Shown: piece by piece, positions 15,762 through 24,555 of the stretch
How the letters are laid out: each line of letters begins with the position of its first letter
How positions within the stretch are numbered: position 1 is the stretch's first letter
Assembly (NCBI RefSeq): GCF_001598375.1
Contig: NZ_BCYV01000021.1
Location: 1-64,000, forward strand
From: Novosphingobium capsulatum NBRC 12533
Lineage (GTDB): Bacteria; Pseudomonadota; Alphaproteobacteria; Sphingomonadales; Sphingomonadaceae
Length of the DNA: 64,000 bases
Reading direction: 5' to 3'
The notes under the pieces: model-generated
The model's input: the letters and a program-made list of their open reading frames with translations, nothing else
What the model was told of the DNA's origin: nothing
Databases searched by the model: none
Position numbers and translations under genes: made by a program

Positions 15762-18353
15762 CTACTCCGCCGCGATGGCAGCCTCGTCCGCCGGGACGAG
15801 GCTGCTCACCCATTTTTCAGGATTGTCGGGGAAGGCGATCCGCTCGATCGCCTCATCGATGCTCAAACCTTCCGCGATGAGCGCGTCGATCGCGGCGAAG
15901 GTTTTGGGGCTCGAAGAGAAGAGGGTCGCCGAATAAGGATCCAGCACCAGACGGCCAACAGCCAAGGTATCAGGCCCTTTGATCATGATGTCGGAATATT
16001 CGAAGCCGTTACGCTTCAGTGAACGAAGCAGGGCGTCCGTATAATCGTCCATTTCGAAACGATCGTGCTTCTTGAAGTCCGCGATTGTCTCCGGTTTCTG
16101 CTGAAGGATCACGAACCAGTCGGAGTTTTCGAGCGCGGCTATCGAACCGGCCGATTTGTAGTAGTCGTTCAGCGACTGCGTCGCCGTGACGAGGGAGGCG
16201 CCATATTTCCGGCATGTGCGCGCATAGGTCTCGATGAAATCGGCCATCGCACCCCCACGGAGCATTTGCCACGCTTCATCGAGAAGCAGCGCCTTTGGAA
16301 TCGAGCGATCGAGCTTGCGCATCATCTGCTGCGACATGAACATGATCGCCGTGAGGACAACGCTGCGCAGTTCCTCACGCGCGGACAGGTCGGATAATTC
16401 GAAGACGGTGAGCTGAGATTTAAGCTCGAACGAAACCTCTCCCTGGAAAAAGCGGCCATAAGTTCCGCCGGATGAGAAGGGTCGCATCGCGATCGCGAGA
16501 TTGACCGCGAGCCCGTTCCCTGTCGCCTCGAGCGCCTCGATTACCAGATCGATCGAGCCACGGCTTCCGTGCGCTTCCCAGACCTGATTCACCGCTCCGT
16601 CGATCAGGCCACGTTCCGTATCGTCGAGTAGATTTATATGCCGCGACATCTGGTTGATGATCGCTTTCAGCATCGCCATGCAGTCGAGAAGATAATCCTC
16701 GTCTTCGACAGCCTGCGTTTCGTCGATCATTGAAAACGGATTCAGGCAGAAGCCCGAGCTCATGGTGAACTCGACAAAAGCGCCGCCTTGCAACTTCGCC
16801 GAATGCTCGAACGACCGTCCGTCGTCGATCACTACCACGCGCGCCCCGGCGCCGCACAATGAGCCGCAAAGCTCCTGCAACGCCACCGACTTGCCGGATC
16901 CCGACTTGCCGAACACCGCGACGTTGTGGTTGCCCGCGCTGTTTTCGAATGGGCTCCAGAAGAAGGGCTGGCCGCGGCGGCCGATGAGTAGCAAATGCGG
17001 TATGGTTCCGCCGAGATACTCGCCCTGCAGCGGCGCAAGATTGGCGGCCGTCGTCGTGAGCAGGGTGCGCATCCGCTTCATGCGTTCAAGATCTTTCGAC
17101 AGACCATTCGCCATCGTCATCGGCATCGCGCAAAGCAGACCCATGACTTGGAGATATCGATCATCGAGCAGGTCCCAGCCTGCGGCTCGGTAGATCGATT
17201 TCAGGACGCGCTCGTTGCTGTCGCCCTGCCCTTTGGGCGAGAATGACGTGGCGCTGAAGAATACGCGCACGAGCTTGCGGCCTTGTCGAATTTCCTCGTT
17301 GACGTAGCGCCATTCCTGCGACTGTTCGCGGAGTTGAGGCAGAAATCGCGACGACTTGGAATCGGCCAGGCTGGTGGTGCGCATGAACTTGTAGCTGGCC
17401 TTGTTGGTTGAGGCCTGCTGGTCGGGAAACTCGATGCAAAGATTGGTCGCGACCGGACAGGGCATGCGCAGCTTGTCGGTGAACATGTCGCCGATCAGCC
17501 GCGTCACATCCCACGGCGCCCAACGGCTCGGGAGATTGCGCACCGAGAAGGAGCGCACGTCGAACACGTCCGGATAAATCTCACCGATCTCCGGCGCGCC
17601 CTTCAACGTCTTGCCCGTCGGCCGAAAGCGCTCGGTCCGCAGCAGCATCCGGTCCGGCTCGATATGCAGTTCGATGTCTCGGCGGATTGCCTGATCGGCG
17701 ATGGGATCGAGGGGGTTGTAGCTGACGGCGTCCTCGCCGGCCGCTGTCGTTGGAGAAGTAATGTCGTCGATCCACCCGATAAGGGCTACGGGATCCATCC
17801 TGCGCGCCGCGACGTTCACCGACTGGAGCGCGGAAATCAGCCCGTCCATCAGCGAGACGATCTGTTCGACCGTTATGGAGGATGATTCCGGGGTTGAATA
17901 GGAGATCGCGACGCGGTGATTGCGCAGGCAGAAGGGTGCATCGGCCGAGAGCGATTCCCAGACGCCATCCGTGAGAAAATCGACCCGATGCTTTGCCATC
18001 CGTTCATAGACGCCGCGCGCCGAGTAGCGCGGGACATACCACTTGGACAGGCGCTCTCCTATGCGCGGCGACATCCATTGATGGATTTGAAGACATCCAG
18101 GCGCCGGGACGCCTTCGGACATAAATTGCGACAGGATCTCGCCGGTGCGCTCGTCGGCTCCCACGAGTGGCGCGGCTTCGATGACGAAACCCCGTGACGC
18201 GCTGTTATAGAAGATTCCCGTCTTGGGATCATAGCTGCGATAAGGCAGCCAGTGCGCCAGCATCGGGATTGAGAGGTCCGGACGCTGCACGTCGGGCCGC
18301 TTGGTGTCTCCGAAGATGCCCGACAACAGCTCATCCAGAAAGCCGCGTGCCAT
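15762..18353 (-). CDS. traC: TraC, conjugation ATPase (VirB4 family)
   Basis: An 863-residue ATPase (F TraC is 875). The N-terminal TraC_F_IV domain contains CLQIHQW and the FFSATSF region. Walker A is GKSGSGKS at residues 482-489 and Walker B is KALLLDEAW near 700. VirB4-type ATPases at the inner membrane power pilus assembly and substrate transfer. The gene begins one base after the traV stop. All key ATPase residues are present, so the motor should be functional. Confidence 0.95.
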   Translation of the reverse strand: MARGFLDELLSGIFGDTKRPDVQRPDLSIPMLAHWLPYRSYDPKTGIFYNSASRGFVIEAAPLVGADERTGEILSQFMSEGVPAPGCLQIHQWMSPRIGERLSKWYVPRYSARGVYERMAKHRVDFLTDGVWESLSADAPFCLRNHRVAISYSTPESSSITVEQIVSLMDGLISALQSVNVAARRMDPVALIGWIDDITSPTTAAGEDAVSYNPLDPIADQAIRRDIELHIEPDRMLLRTERFRPTGKTLKGAPEIGEIYPDVFDVRSFSVRNLPSRWAPWDVTRLIGDMFTDKLRMPCPVATNLCIEFPDQQASTNKASYKFMRTTSLADSKSSRFLPQLREQSQEWRYVNEEIRQGRKLVRVFFSATSFSPKGQGDSNERVLKSIYRAAGWDLLDDRYLQVMGLLCAMPMTMANGLSKDLERMKRMRTLLTTTAANLAPLQGEYLGGTIPHLLLIGRRGQPFFWSPFENSAGNHNVAVFGKSGSGKSVALQELCGSLCGAGARVVVIDDGRSFEHSAKLQGGAFVEFTMSSGFCLNPFSMIDETQAVEDEDYLLDCMAMLKAIINQMSRHINLLDDTERGLIDGAVNQVWEAHGSRGSIDLVIEALEATGNGLAVNLAIAMRPFSSGGTYGRFFQGEVSFELKSQLTVFELSDLSAREELRSVVLTAIMFMSQQMMRKLDRSIPKALLLDEAWQMLRGGAMADFIETYARTCRKYGASLVTATQSLNDYYKSAGSIAALENSDWFVILQQKPETIADFKKHDRFEMDDYTDALLRSLKRNGFEYSDIMIKGPDTLAVGRLVLDPYSATLFSSSPKTFAAIDALIAEGLSIDEAIERIAFPDNPEKWVSSLVPADEAAIAAE

Positions 18354-18354
18354 T

Positions 18355-19356
18355 TCATTTATCCTCCGGCACCACGGCAGGGAAACCCGCCGCGCCGATT
18401 GTCGGCTGCGCCTTGACGTTCGTTGCAGGAACGCCGCCGGTTTGACCGGCAGCTCGCGCGTCGCTCTCCGCTTGGGCAGCCCGTTCGTGGAATGCCGGAG
18501 AGGCCTTGATCCGGGACAGCGCTTCAGCGCCGACCGTCGTCTTCGGAGCGGATACAGGTACGGCGGCGGCGTCGGATACAGGCGGCGTCGACGAACCGTC
18601 GACTTTCAGCTTAGAGGCTGGGATCGCTTGCGCCGCTCCATCGACACTTCGGGTCTCCGCTTGCCGCTTGCCGATCTCCCTTGGGATGGGCGTTGGTGTG
18701 CGGCCCGCCTTGGGGGCTAGGCGGGCCGCAACGTCGTTCTGGATCGCTTTGACCGGGTCGATGCGCCGAGCGCGCGCCGCGGCGACGACCGCAGGATCGG
18801 GAAGATTGGGATCCATGCCCCCGGCCTCGATCGTCGCGAGGTCTGCGCGATCTACGGCATCGGCGAGCGATTCCGGTTGCGGGCCAGCCGCGATGGCGTT
18901 GCGATCCGGGATCGATGTCGCGTCGGCCAGCACCTGCTGCTGCCACTCTCCGCTCTGGACCACCGCATGGATCGCGCTCGCCTCATGGAGCCGACCACGC
19001 TCATCGATATAGGGTTGGAAAATGATGCGCAGCACGCGCTCTTGCGTGCGGCGAGCATCGAGTGGCGAGACCGGAATTACGTGACTGGACGACGCTGTGC
19101 GGGACGGCTTTGACGAGAGGCGGCGGGGCGGCCCGCTCGCTGGCGAGGGGTCGCCAACTGCACCCTGCTCCGCGATCATGGCCAGCGCCCGGTCGTCGAT
19201 CGAAGCTGACGGTGCGCAGATACCGTCCGGCGCGGCGCACGAGAAGCTCCCCTTCACATTGCTGCCGAAGGTCGCACATCCTCCTAGAAGGCTGAGCGCC
19301 GCTAGTGCTGTCGAGCCGCGAAGCAACGGTGCCCGATCGAGCCGCACCGCCTTCAC
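18355..19356 (-). CDS. traV: TraV, outer-membrane core lipoprotein (long form)
   Basis: A 333-residue lipoprotein with lipobox LLGGC near residue 27 and the TraV start ATFGSNVKGSFSCAAPDGICAP, including two Cys. TraV is the VirB7-like lipoprotein that anchors TraK and TraB in the outer-membrane core complex. F TraV is only about 171 residues; this one has a long Ala/Pro-rich C-terminal extension. Its start overlaps the dsbC stop by four bases (ATGA). Confidence 0.87.
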   Translation of the reverse strand: MKAVRLDRAPLLRGSTALAALSLLGGCATFGSNVKGSFSCAAPDGICAPSASIDDRALAMIAEQGAVGDPSPASGPPRRLSSKPSRTASSSHVIPVSPLDARRTQERVLRIIFQPYIDERGRLHEASAIHAVVQSGEWQQQVLADATSIPDRNAIAAGPQPESLADAVDRADLATIEAGGMDPNLPDPAVVAAARARRIDPVKAIQNDVAARLAPKAGRTPTPIPREIGKRQAETRSVDGAAQAIPASKLKVDGSSTPPVSDAAAVPVSAPKTTVGAEALSRIKASPAFHERAAQAESDARAAGQTGGVPATNVKAQPTIGAAGFPAVVPEDK

Positions 19357-20231
19357 GACTGGCCTCCCCGCAGCCAGGCTTCGAGGAATTCCTTTGGCCG
19401 ATACCCCTCAAGCACGGCACCATCGCCTCGAACGATGATCGGCGTCGCGTTGAGTCCATGCTCGCGTGCGAACCGTTCATTGGCGTCGAGTCCCTTGGTG
19501 TCACACGCCGTCGGCCCCTTGAACGGCTCACCGGCATAGGCGGCGTGCAGCGCCTGCTCCTGATTCTTCGAGCAATAGACACGATCCGCGATATCCCGGC
19601 TGCCAAGAACGGAGATCGGCCGCTCGACGACCTTCACATCCATGCCGCGCAACACGTTCGTCAGCGCCCTGCAATAGCCGCAGCGAAAATCGGTGAAGAT
19701 CGTGACGCTTTGCTTCGCGGTGCGATTGCCCCAGACGATCGCGCCATCAGACGGAAGACCCGACAGGTTCAGAACAACCGGCCGCACCGGCGCGGTCACT
19801 TTCCCTGGTTTACCGACAGGCGTCGTCGCCCCGTCGGCTTCTCCCCCTTCGGCGGCCACGGCGTTCGCCTTGGCGGCCCCTCCCACAAGCATATCCGGGT
19901 TGATTTCCAGCAGCCGGGCCGCTGTCAGGTCCTGGCGCGTCTCCATATCGTAGACATGGCCGATGATCAGATATCGCGCACCATGATTGACGTAGAAGAG
20001 ATTTGCGCCGGCCGTTACCTCGCACAGGCCGTCGATCTTCTCGCAGTCAACCTTCGTAAGCGGGGTCTTGGGAAGCCTCGTTTTGAGGAGAAGGCTGACC
20101 TTGGCTTCGTCCTTGCCGGCCACGTCAGCTGCAAGGGCAATTCCGGCGATGCAGAGTGCGCCTATCGCCGCCACGACTGGGGCTGGACGCGCGAGCGCGC
20201 GGAGCTTTCGCAAACGATCAGTTGCGGACAT
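19353..20231 (-). CDS. dsbC: DsbC-like periplasmic disulfide isomerase
   Basis: A 292-residue protein from ATG 20231, preceded by GGAGGG; a TTG seven codons earlier is less likely. A signal peptide (VVAAIGALCIAGIALA) leads to an N-terminal DsbC dimerisation domain (YLIIGHVYDMETRQDLTAAR) and a thioredoxin domain with CGYC in FTDFRCGYCRALTNVL and a cis-Pro loop ATPIIV. It should form and shuffle disulfides in the Cys-rich TraN, TraU and TraH. A Gly/Ala/Pro linker of about 35 residues separates the domains. DsbC within F-type operons is common. Confidence 0.93.
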   Translation of the reverse strand: MSATDRLRKLRALARPAPVVAAIGALCIAGIALAADVAGKDEAKVSLLLKTRLPKTPLTKVDCEKIDGLCEVTAGANLFYVNHGARYLIIGHVYDMETRQDLTAARLLEINPDMLVGGAAKANAVAAEGGEADGATTPVGKPGKVTAPVRPVVLNLSGLPSDGAIVWGNRTAKQSVTIFTDFRCGYCRALTNVLRGMDVKVVERPISVLGSRDIADRVYCSKNQEQALHAAYAGEPFKGPTACDTKGLDANERFAREHGLNATPIIVRGDGAVLEGYRPKEFLEAWLRGGQS

Positions 20232-21558
20232 AGACACCCTCCAAGAAGACAATTTCCACGTCGATGCCGGTCGGCATCTCGATGACGGGTTGATATTGCT
20301 CAGCGCGCTCGATCAGATATTTCGAGACGTCCTTGCCGGACTCAGCGGCGCCGCCGCCGAGCGCGCGCAAACCCACGCTGCCGAAGTTCGGCGTGCGATT
20401 GAGGCCCCCTTCTCCGTCGGTGCTGATACTTGCGAGCGGCTGATTGAAGGCAGTGTTGAGCGCATTGCCGCCGCCACTGACCAGACCGGCCAGGAAGGCT
20501 TGCATCGCCAGTGATCCTTCGCGGCTCACTACCCGGCCGCGCACGCCGGTCTTGCCTCCGAACGCGATGAAGCCTTTCACCTCCGAGACCGCGTAGCGCC
20601 CACCAGGCTGGGGGCAGGTCATTTTTTGCAGCTTGACGTAGACCTTCTCGCTCGAAAGTTCGCCGCGCGCGGCGCCGTTGACGAGACAGCCTTCGATCTT
20701 CGTCGTGAGGAGCCGACCGTTCTGATAGACTGAGCGCGCCGGGCCAGTGACGCGCAGCACCACCGGCAGCGGATCGGTCTGGCTGTTCACCCCCGCGCTT
20801 GCATCGACCCCAACGATCACCTTGGCGCTCGCGAAGCTGTTCGGCGGCAAATAGTTGATGCTGTCGCTGAACGTCGTCGTTCCCTTTGCCACACGGGTCG
20901 CATTGCCTGTGTCGGCCGTCTGGAAGCTCACCAACTTTACCTCCGCGCTGGCCGCCATCGGCATCGCGCGACCGGCACCAGGGGCGCCTGGGCTATCCGG
21001 ACGTTGATAGGCCTGCGTTCCGCCTGGTCCGTACATCGCGCTGGGCCCGGGCGCGGGAGGCGGCGCAGTGCGAGCGGCGGCAACTTCCCGACGCAGCGCT
21101 TCATTCTCTTGCTGGTAGGCAGAAAGAACGCGGGAGCCATCCGCGCGCATAGCTTGGTTTTCGCCCTTCAACAGCTCGATCTGCTGCGAGAGCTGATCCA
21201 TACGCTGCTGCTGGCCGTTGACTGATTTCAGCTGGTTCTCGACCGATTGCATCTGGTTCTCAGAGAGCGCCATCCACTCCTGCTGGTTGAGGTTCTTGTT
21301 GACCATGTCCTTGGTTGACACCTGGACCTTGGCCGTCTCGTCGCTGTCGGCGCTGTTCGATTTGTCGTCGTCCCCGAAGATCCAGAAGGATGATGCAACG
21401 AGCCCGACCCCGGCTACGCCGGCGAGAAGCATCCGCTGTTTCTTCCGCACGCTTTCGTTCGCAGAGAGATCGGCCGCGATCGGCGAAACCCCCTCCGGAT
21501 TCTCATCACCACCATCGAGGGGCTCGCGCTTGCGCTTGAGGAAATCGGTCCAGGCCAT
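20218..21558 (-). CDS. traB: TraB, VirB10-like core-complex protein
   Basis: A 446-residue protein from ATG 21558, with GGAGG upstream. A short cytoplasmic N-terminus is followed by one inner-membrane helix (MLLAGVAGVGLVASSFWIF, about 42-60), a coiled coil (NQMQSVENQLKSVNGQQQRMDQLSQQIELL), a Pro-rich stretch, and a C-terminal VirB10/TrbI beta-barrel domain (ASAKVIVGVDASAGVNSQTDPLPVVLRVTG, GCLVNGAARGELSSEKVYVKL). It spans from inner membrane to outer-membrane core. Length is near F TraB (475). Confidence 0.94.
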   Translation of the reverse strand: MAWTDFLKRKREPLDGGDENPEGVSPIAADLSANESVRKKQRMLLAGVAGVGLVASSFWIFGDDDKSNSADSDETAKVQVSTKDMVNKNLNQQEWMALSENQMQSVENQLKSVNGQQQRMDQLSQQIELLKGENQAMRADGSRVLSAYQQENEALRREVAAARTAPPPAPGPSAMYGPGGTQAYQRPDSPGAPGAGRAMPMAASAEVKLVSFQTADTGNATRVAKGTTTFSDSINYLPPNSFASAKVIVGVDASAGVNSQTDPLPVVLRVTGPARSVYQNGRLLTTKIEGCLVNGAARGELSSEKVYVKLQKMTCPQPGGRYAVSEVKGFIAFGGKTGVRGRVVSREGSLAMQAFLAGLVSGGGNALNTAFNQPLASISTDGEGGLNRTPNFGSVGLRALGGGAAESGKDVSKYLIERAEQYQPVIEMPTGIDVEIVFLEGVYVRN

Positions 21559-21559
21559 G

Positions 21560-22369
21560 TCACTGCCTCCCGGTTTGTGAGACGAGATAGGCCGTCGTGA
21601 CCTTCCCAGGATCGAGCTTCGGCTCGGCGATCGAGACGGCGAGCGCACTGGTCGGCGCGACCGTCGCCTCGCTCAACGTGATGGGTTCAGGGCCGCGGTT
21701 CTCGATGCGCAGCACCCGCCCGGTCAGAGCCGACCCCCGATATTCAGCGATCATTTGGACCTTGAGGTTGCCAACGTAGACCGGCCGCAGCGTGCGCTGG
21801 CGCATTTGGTAGCCGTCGGCGACACTGTTCGAATACATGGCCTGGACGAGCTCGACGGCGGCCTCCTGCGGGTTGGCGGCGACCGCCACCTCTGGCGTGC
21901 CATTCTCGTCGGACTTCGCTTTGGCGATCGCGGGGTTCGAGATGAACAGCTGCACCGCCTGATCGCCAGCTATCCGGCAGACGATCTTGTAGACATAGCC
22001 GCGCTTGCTCGTGGCGAAGAAGGAGAGCGCCGGACGGGTGAAGCCATCGGGCACAGACAGGTAGATATCTCCGCGCACGGGCTCGTTCACGACCGAGAAG
22101 TCGTCCTGCGGGTTGCCTGTCGAAATTTTCGAGACCGATGCGAATTCGTCTTCGACAAGGCTGATCCTGGTGAGATCCTTCGCCGAGGCGGCACAGTCCA
22201 CCTGGCTGCCATCCGCCGCCATGACGGTCTGATCCGCCCATGCCGGCGAGGCGAGCAGGACGAAGCTCAACGCCACCAGCCCGGCGCCCAAGCAACGGCT
22301 CAACACGCAGTAGACACGGGAGAGGAAGACAACGCCGACTGCGGCGCTGCCGATCGCATAGACCGACAT
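21560..22369 (-). CDS. traK: TraK, VirB9-like core-complex protein
   Basis: A 269-residue secretin-like periplasmic protein from ATG 22369, which overlaps the traE stop by one base and has AAGGA upstream. The signal peptide is long (LGAGLVALSFVLLASPAWA). The mature part has two beta domains, with LVEDEFASVSKIST and a C-terminal VYVGNLKVQMIAEYRGSALTGRVLRIEN block typical of TraK. It forms the outer-membrane core with TraV and TraB. F TraK is 242 residues. Confidence 0.92.
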   Translation of the reverse strand: MSVYAIGSAAVGVVFLSRVYCVLSRCLGAGLVALSFVLLASPAWADQTVMAADGSQVDCAASAKDLTRISLVEDEFASVSKISTGNPQDDFSVVNEPVRGDIYLSVPDGFTRPALSFFATSKRGYVYKIVCRIAGDQAVQLFISNPAIAKAKSDENGTPEVAVAANPQEAAVELVQAMYSNSVADGYQMRQRTLRPVYVGNLKVQMIAEYRGSALTGRVLRIENRGPEPITLSEATVAPTSALAVSIAEPKLDPGKVTTAYLVSQTGRQ

Positions 22370-22935
22370 CACTGATCCTTTTCCTTGCCGGTCGTCACCA
22401 TTCCGAAGCCGACAAGCTTCAGCGACAGGCCGGAGTATTGCCAATCGAAGCGGAAGGTTCGACGTTCGTTGGCGACGACCTTGTTGCCGACGATCGTGTG
22501 GAGATCGCCCGTAACGGTCGACCACAGGTTCTTCGGGTCGATTTCCATCTGCTGGATGGTGAAGAACTGCGCGATCGATGATCCGCGCTGTTCGTTCACG
22601 ATCTTCATGAGGTCGGCGCGGATCTTCCCCTGCGCGCTAGGCGCGGTGATATCGAGGACCGATTTCATCCAGTATTCGAGATTCGCCGGGCTGCGGTCGA
22701 GCGTCAGCACGGCTGTGTCGCGCGTCACCAGTTCAAGATATTCTCGGCTCACGCCGGCGCTGTTCACGACCAGCGGGGATCCAAGAATTGGCTGAAGGAC
22801 CACCTCACGGTCGCGAGTAGCTGTGATGAGCGCCAAGATCGCGCAAAGGGCACCCAGGATGCCGGCAATGACCACCAGCATATTGCGCTGTTTGAGGATT
22901 CGCTGGCTTTGGGCGTGGGTGTAGGAAATCTCCAT
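22369..22935 (-). CDS. traE: TraE, VirB5/VirB8-position pilus assembly protein
   Basis: A 188-residue bitopic protein, the same length as F TraE. One helix (NMLVVIAGILGALCAILALIT, about 18-38) anchors a periplasmic domain that ends RRTFRFDWQYSGLSLKLVGFGMVTT, the TraE signature. It contributes to pilus assembly at the inner membrane, in a role like VirB8. It lies one base from traL and overlaps traK by one base. Confidence 0.93.
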   Translation of the reverse strand: MEISYTHAQSQRILKQRNMLVVIAGILGALCAILALITATRDREVVLQPILGSPLVVNSAGVSREYLELVTRDTAVLTLDRSPANLEYWMKSVLDITAPSAQGKIRADLMKIVNEQRGSSIAQFFTIQQMEIDPKNLWSTVTGDLHTIVGNKVVANERRTFRFDWQYSGLSLKLVGFGMVTTGKEKDQ

Positions 22936-22936
22936 C

Positions 22937-23227
22937 TCAACCCGCCATCAACCGGAGATAGGAGGGTGGCGTGGCCTTCATGCCGGTGAAGCCGGCCGGA
23001 AGATGCCAATAGGCCATGTGCAGCAGCCAGGAGGTCGCCCGCCCTGCCTTAGCCTTCTTCAGTCCCCACCAGCCAGCGCCCGCAAGCAACATGCCGATAA
23101 GGATATGCTGAGACAGGATACCCCAGACGAATGGAATCACCATCGCCAGGAACTCATCCAGCGTCCACAGCCCGATTAGCTCAGGATCATCCAGATGAGA
23201 CGGAATGACGTACTTGTCCGCGGCCAT
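22937..23227 (-). CDS. traL: TraL, pilus assembly membrane protein
   Basis: A 96-residue protein from ATG 23227, with GGGAGGGTGG upstream. It begins with the TraL pattern IPSHLDDPELIGLWTLDEFLA and has one or two helices (VIPFVWGILSQHILIGMLLAGAGWW). The family is VirB3-like and works with TraC and TraE in pilus assembly. F TraL is 91 residues. The order traA-traL-traE-traK-traB is the same as in F. Confidence 0.92.
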   Translation of the reverse strand: MAADKYVIPSHLDDPELIGLWTLDEFLAMVIPFVWGILSQHILIGMLLAGAGWWGLKKAKAGRATSWLLHMAYWHLPAGFTGMKATPPSYLRLMAG

Positions 23228-23286
23228 AACACCACCCTCCCCCGCAGGCCGACCGAATCTGCTATTCCGGCCGCCCCTTGGACTGT

Positions 23287-23607
23287 TCAGATCGTTGCGG
23301 TGACGGTGGAAGTGACGATCGGAATGCCGGTCCCGGCGCCCACACCGACGCCGACCGGAATTGCGATCTGGCCCATCGAGAAGCGGCCCGATGCCAGCGC
23401 GACGATGCCGCCGGCGAGCGACAGGACGGTGATGATCTTGCCGCCCGACCCTTCGAGGAAGTCGGTGAACTTCGTCAGGGCGGTATCGAACGTGGTGTCG
23501 GCACCGGCGAAGGCCGGTCCGGCAAGAAGAAGCAGCGCGATCACCAGTGCGATGAGGGCGAGAACCGCCAGCTCCGCACGACCGCTGTACTTGAGGACAG
23601 TCTGCAT
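23287..23607 (-). CDS. traA: TraA-like conjugative pilin precursor
   Basis: A 106-residue protein, first gene of the operon, with AAGGGAAA before ATG 23607. A long leader (AVLALIALVIALLLLAGPAFA, about 14-34) ends in AFA|GAD, giving a mature pilin of about 72 residues with two hydrophobic segments (IITVLSLAGGIVALASG; IAIPVGVGVGAGTGIPIV), as in F-type pilins. It is presumably cut by LepB or the operon's S26 peptidase. Confidence 0.88.
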   Translation of the reverse strand: MQTVLKYSGRAELAVLALIALVIALLLLAGPAFAGADTTFDTALTKFTDFLEGSGGKIITVLSLAGGIVALASGRFSMGQIAIPVGVGVGAGTGIPIVTSTVTATI

Positions 23608-23721
23608 GAGAGTTTCCCTTCAAACGGAACGCGACTGATCCGCGCCCAATCAAAAGGTGGTCAGGTCAAACGGCGGGCGGCAACGAACTTCCCCCCAACC
23701 ATGTTCGACTCGCGAAAGAAT

Positions 23722-23736
23722 CTTGAACGGTTCAAG
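23722..23736. repeat. Perfect inverted repeat beside the hairpin array
   Basis: CTTGAAC, one central G, then GTTCAAG. It lies one period (about 21 bases) from the first GC hairpin and between that array and traA, where a repressor of the tra operon could bind. The symmetry is certain; the role is inferred. Confidence 0.5.
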
Positions 23737-23741
23737 GAGGC

Positions 23742-23824
23742 GCCCCGCCTTGCGGGGCGGCATGCCCCTGCCTGCGGGGCACAATGCCCCCGACGTCGGG
23801 GCAAGCCGCCCCCTTTTCCGGGGC
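23742..23824. repeat. Four GC hairpins in exact 22-bp tandem period
   Basis: The unit GCCCC-N7-GGGGC starts at 23742, 23764, 23786 and 23808, so the period is exactly 22 bases. The five-base arms are invariant while the seven-base centres (GCCTTGC, TGCCTGC, CGACGTC, CTTTTCC) and five-base linkers differ. The array lies 135-217 bases upstream of the traA start, in the probable leader or promoter of the transfer operon. Conserved arms with free loops fit RNA or single-stranded DNA hairpins, or paired binding sites two helical turns apart. I know no described element of this form. Confidence 0.75.
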
Positions 23825-23902
23825 AGGCCACTTCCCGAGTCGGCATATGCGCTGATAATTGCCGTCATCGATGGCTCAGGTTAGATTCGCTAACCGGAGT
23901 CG

Positions 23903-23992
23903 GTGAATTCCCGTCGGCCGGGCAGAATTCTTGTCGACGATATGAGCACTCAAGACATGCTGATGAAGGACAGCCTGGTGCAGGTTCGATGA
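23903..23992 (+). CDS. Possible 29-residue coupled leader ORF
   Basis: A GTG at 23903 has GGAG about five bases upstream. The frame encodes 29 residues ending SLVQVR and its TGA overlaps the ATG of the next gene (ATGA). Such overlap with a plausible ribosome-binding site suggests translational coupling, which would explain the lack of a good site for the gene at 23989. No family is recognised. The alternative is that only the downstream gene is translated. Confidence 0.35.
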   Translation: MNSRRPGRILVDDMSTQDMLMKDSLVQVR

Positions 23993-24453
23993 CGGGAGAT
24001 CAGTGCACGCTCGCGCTCAACATTTCGGAGCACCTGTTCAATCTGACGACGGAGAGCCTGCGCCTCCGCTCGAACGAGACCCGATGCTACCAGACCCTTG
24101 AGAGCCTGTTGGCGGCGCGTGTCCACTTACCTTGTGCGCTGGAGTCCCACGATCCGAGGACAATTCGCGATCATCTGTCGGCAATACCCACTACCGGTGA
24201 TATCCGCATCGATCTCACAATCACGAAGTCGAGCGCAGACAGCCTCGATGCAGCAAAACGTCTTATTTCGGAGGGCTTAGGCTCTGAGATCAGCTTGGGC
24301 GACACCCTCTCGATCATGCTGTTTCTTTACATTGTCGATCAGAAGGCGGCGAAAATACTTCAGAGAATTGGGCTGGATAGTTCCGCTTGCGTCTCCTCCT
24401 CACAGCCCGCCGGCGACGACGATCCGCCAGATAACGTGGTCCCATTCAGATAA
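23989..24453 (+). CDS. Hypothetical protein divergent from tra operon
   Basis: A 154-residue soluble protein, mostly helical by composition (ISEHLFNLTTESLRLRSNETRCYQTLESLLAARV; SADSLDAAKRLISEGLGSEISLGDTLSIMLFLYIVDQKAAKIL). It begins at ATG 23989, overlapping the stop of a small upstream frame. The acidic tail DDDPPDNVVPFR ends in a VVPFR motif seen on many small alphaproteobacterial proteins. I recognise no domain. Its position beside the tra promoter region and upstream of an XRE-like gene makes a regulatory role possible, but nothing shows it. Confidence 0.6.
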   Translation: MTGDQCTLALNISEHLFNLTTESLRLRSNETRCYQTLESLLAARVHLPCALESHDPRTIRDHLSAIPTTGDIRIDLTITKSSADSLDAAKRLISEGLGSEISLGDTLSIMLFLYIVDQKAAKILQRIGLDSSACVSSSQPAGDDDPPDNVVPFR

Positions 24454-24555
24454 TTAACGGCCACGCTGATCGTAACCGCACATCCATGCCGAGGGTTGAT
24501 TAGTAGCTGCCCCTGTGTTTCGTTTCATACCGAACGTGCAACAGGAGACGGTAAT

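Noticed and set aside
23742..23824. CRISPR array reading of the 22-bp repeats
   Set aside because: Only five-base arms are conserved; spacers would be shorter than repeats and no cas genes are near.
23278..24453. Long plus-strand frame across the traA region
   Set aside because: It runs antisense through traA and the hairpin array; only the part from 23989 has independent support.
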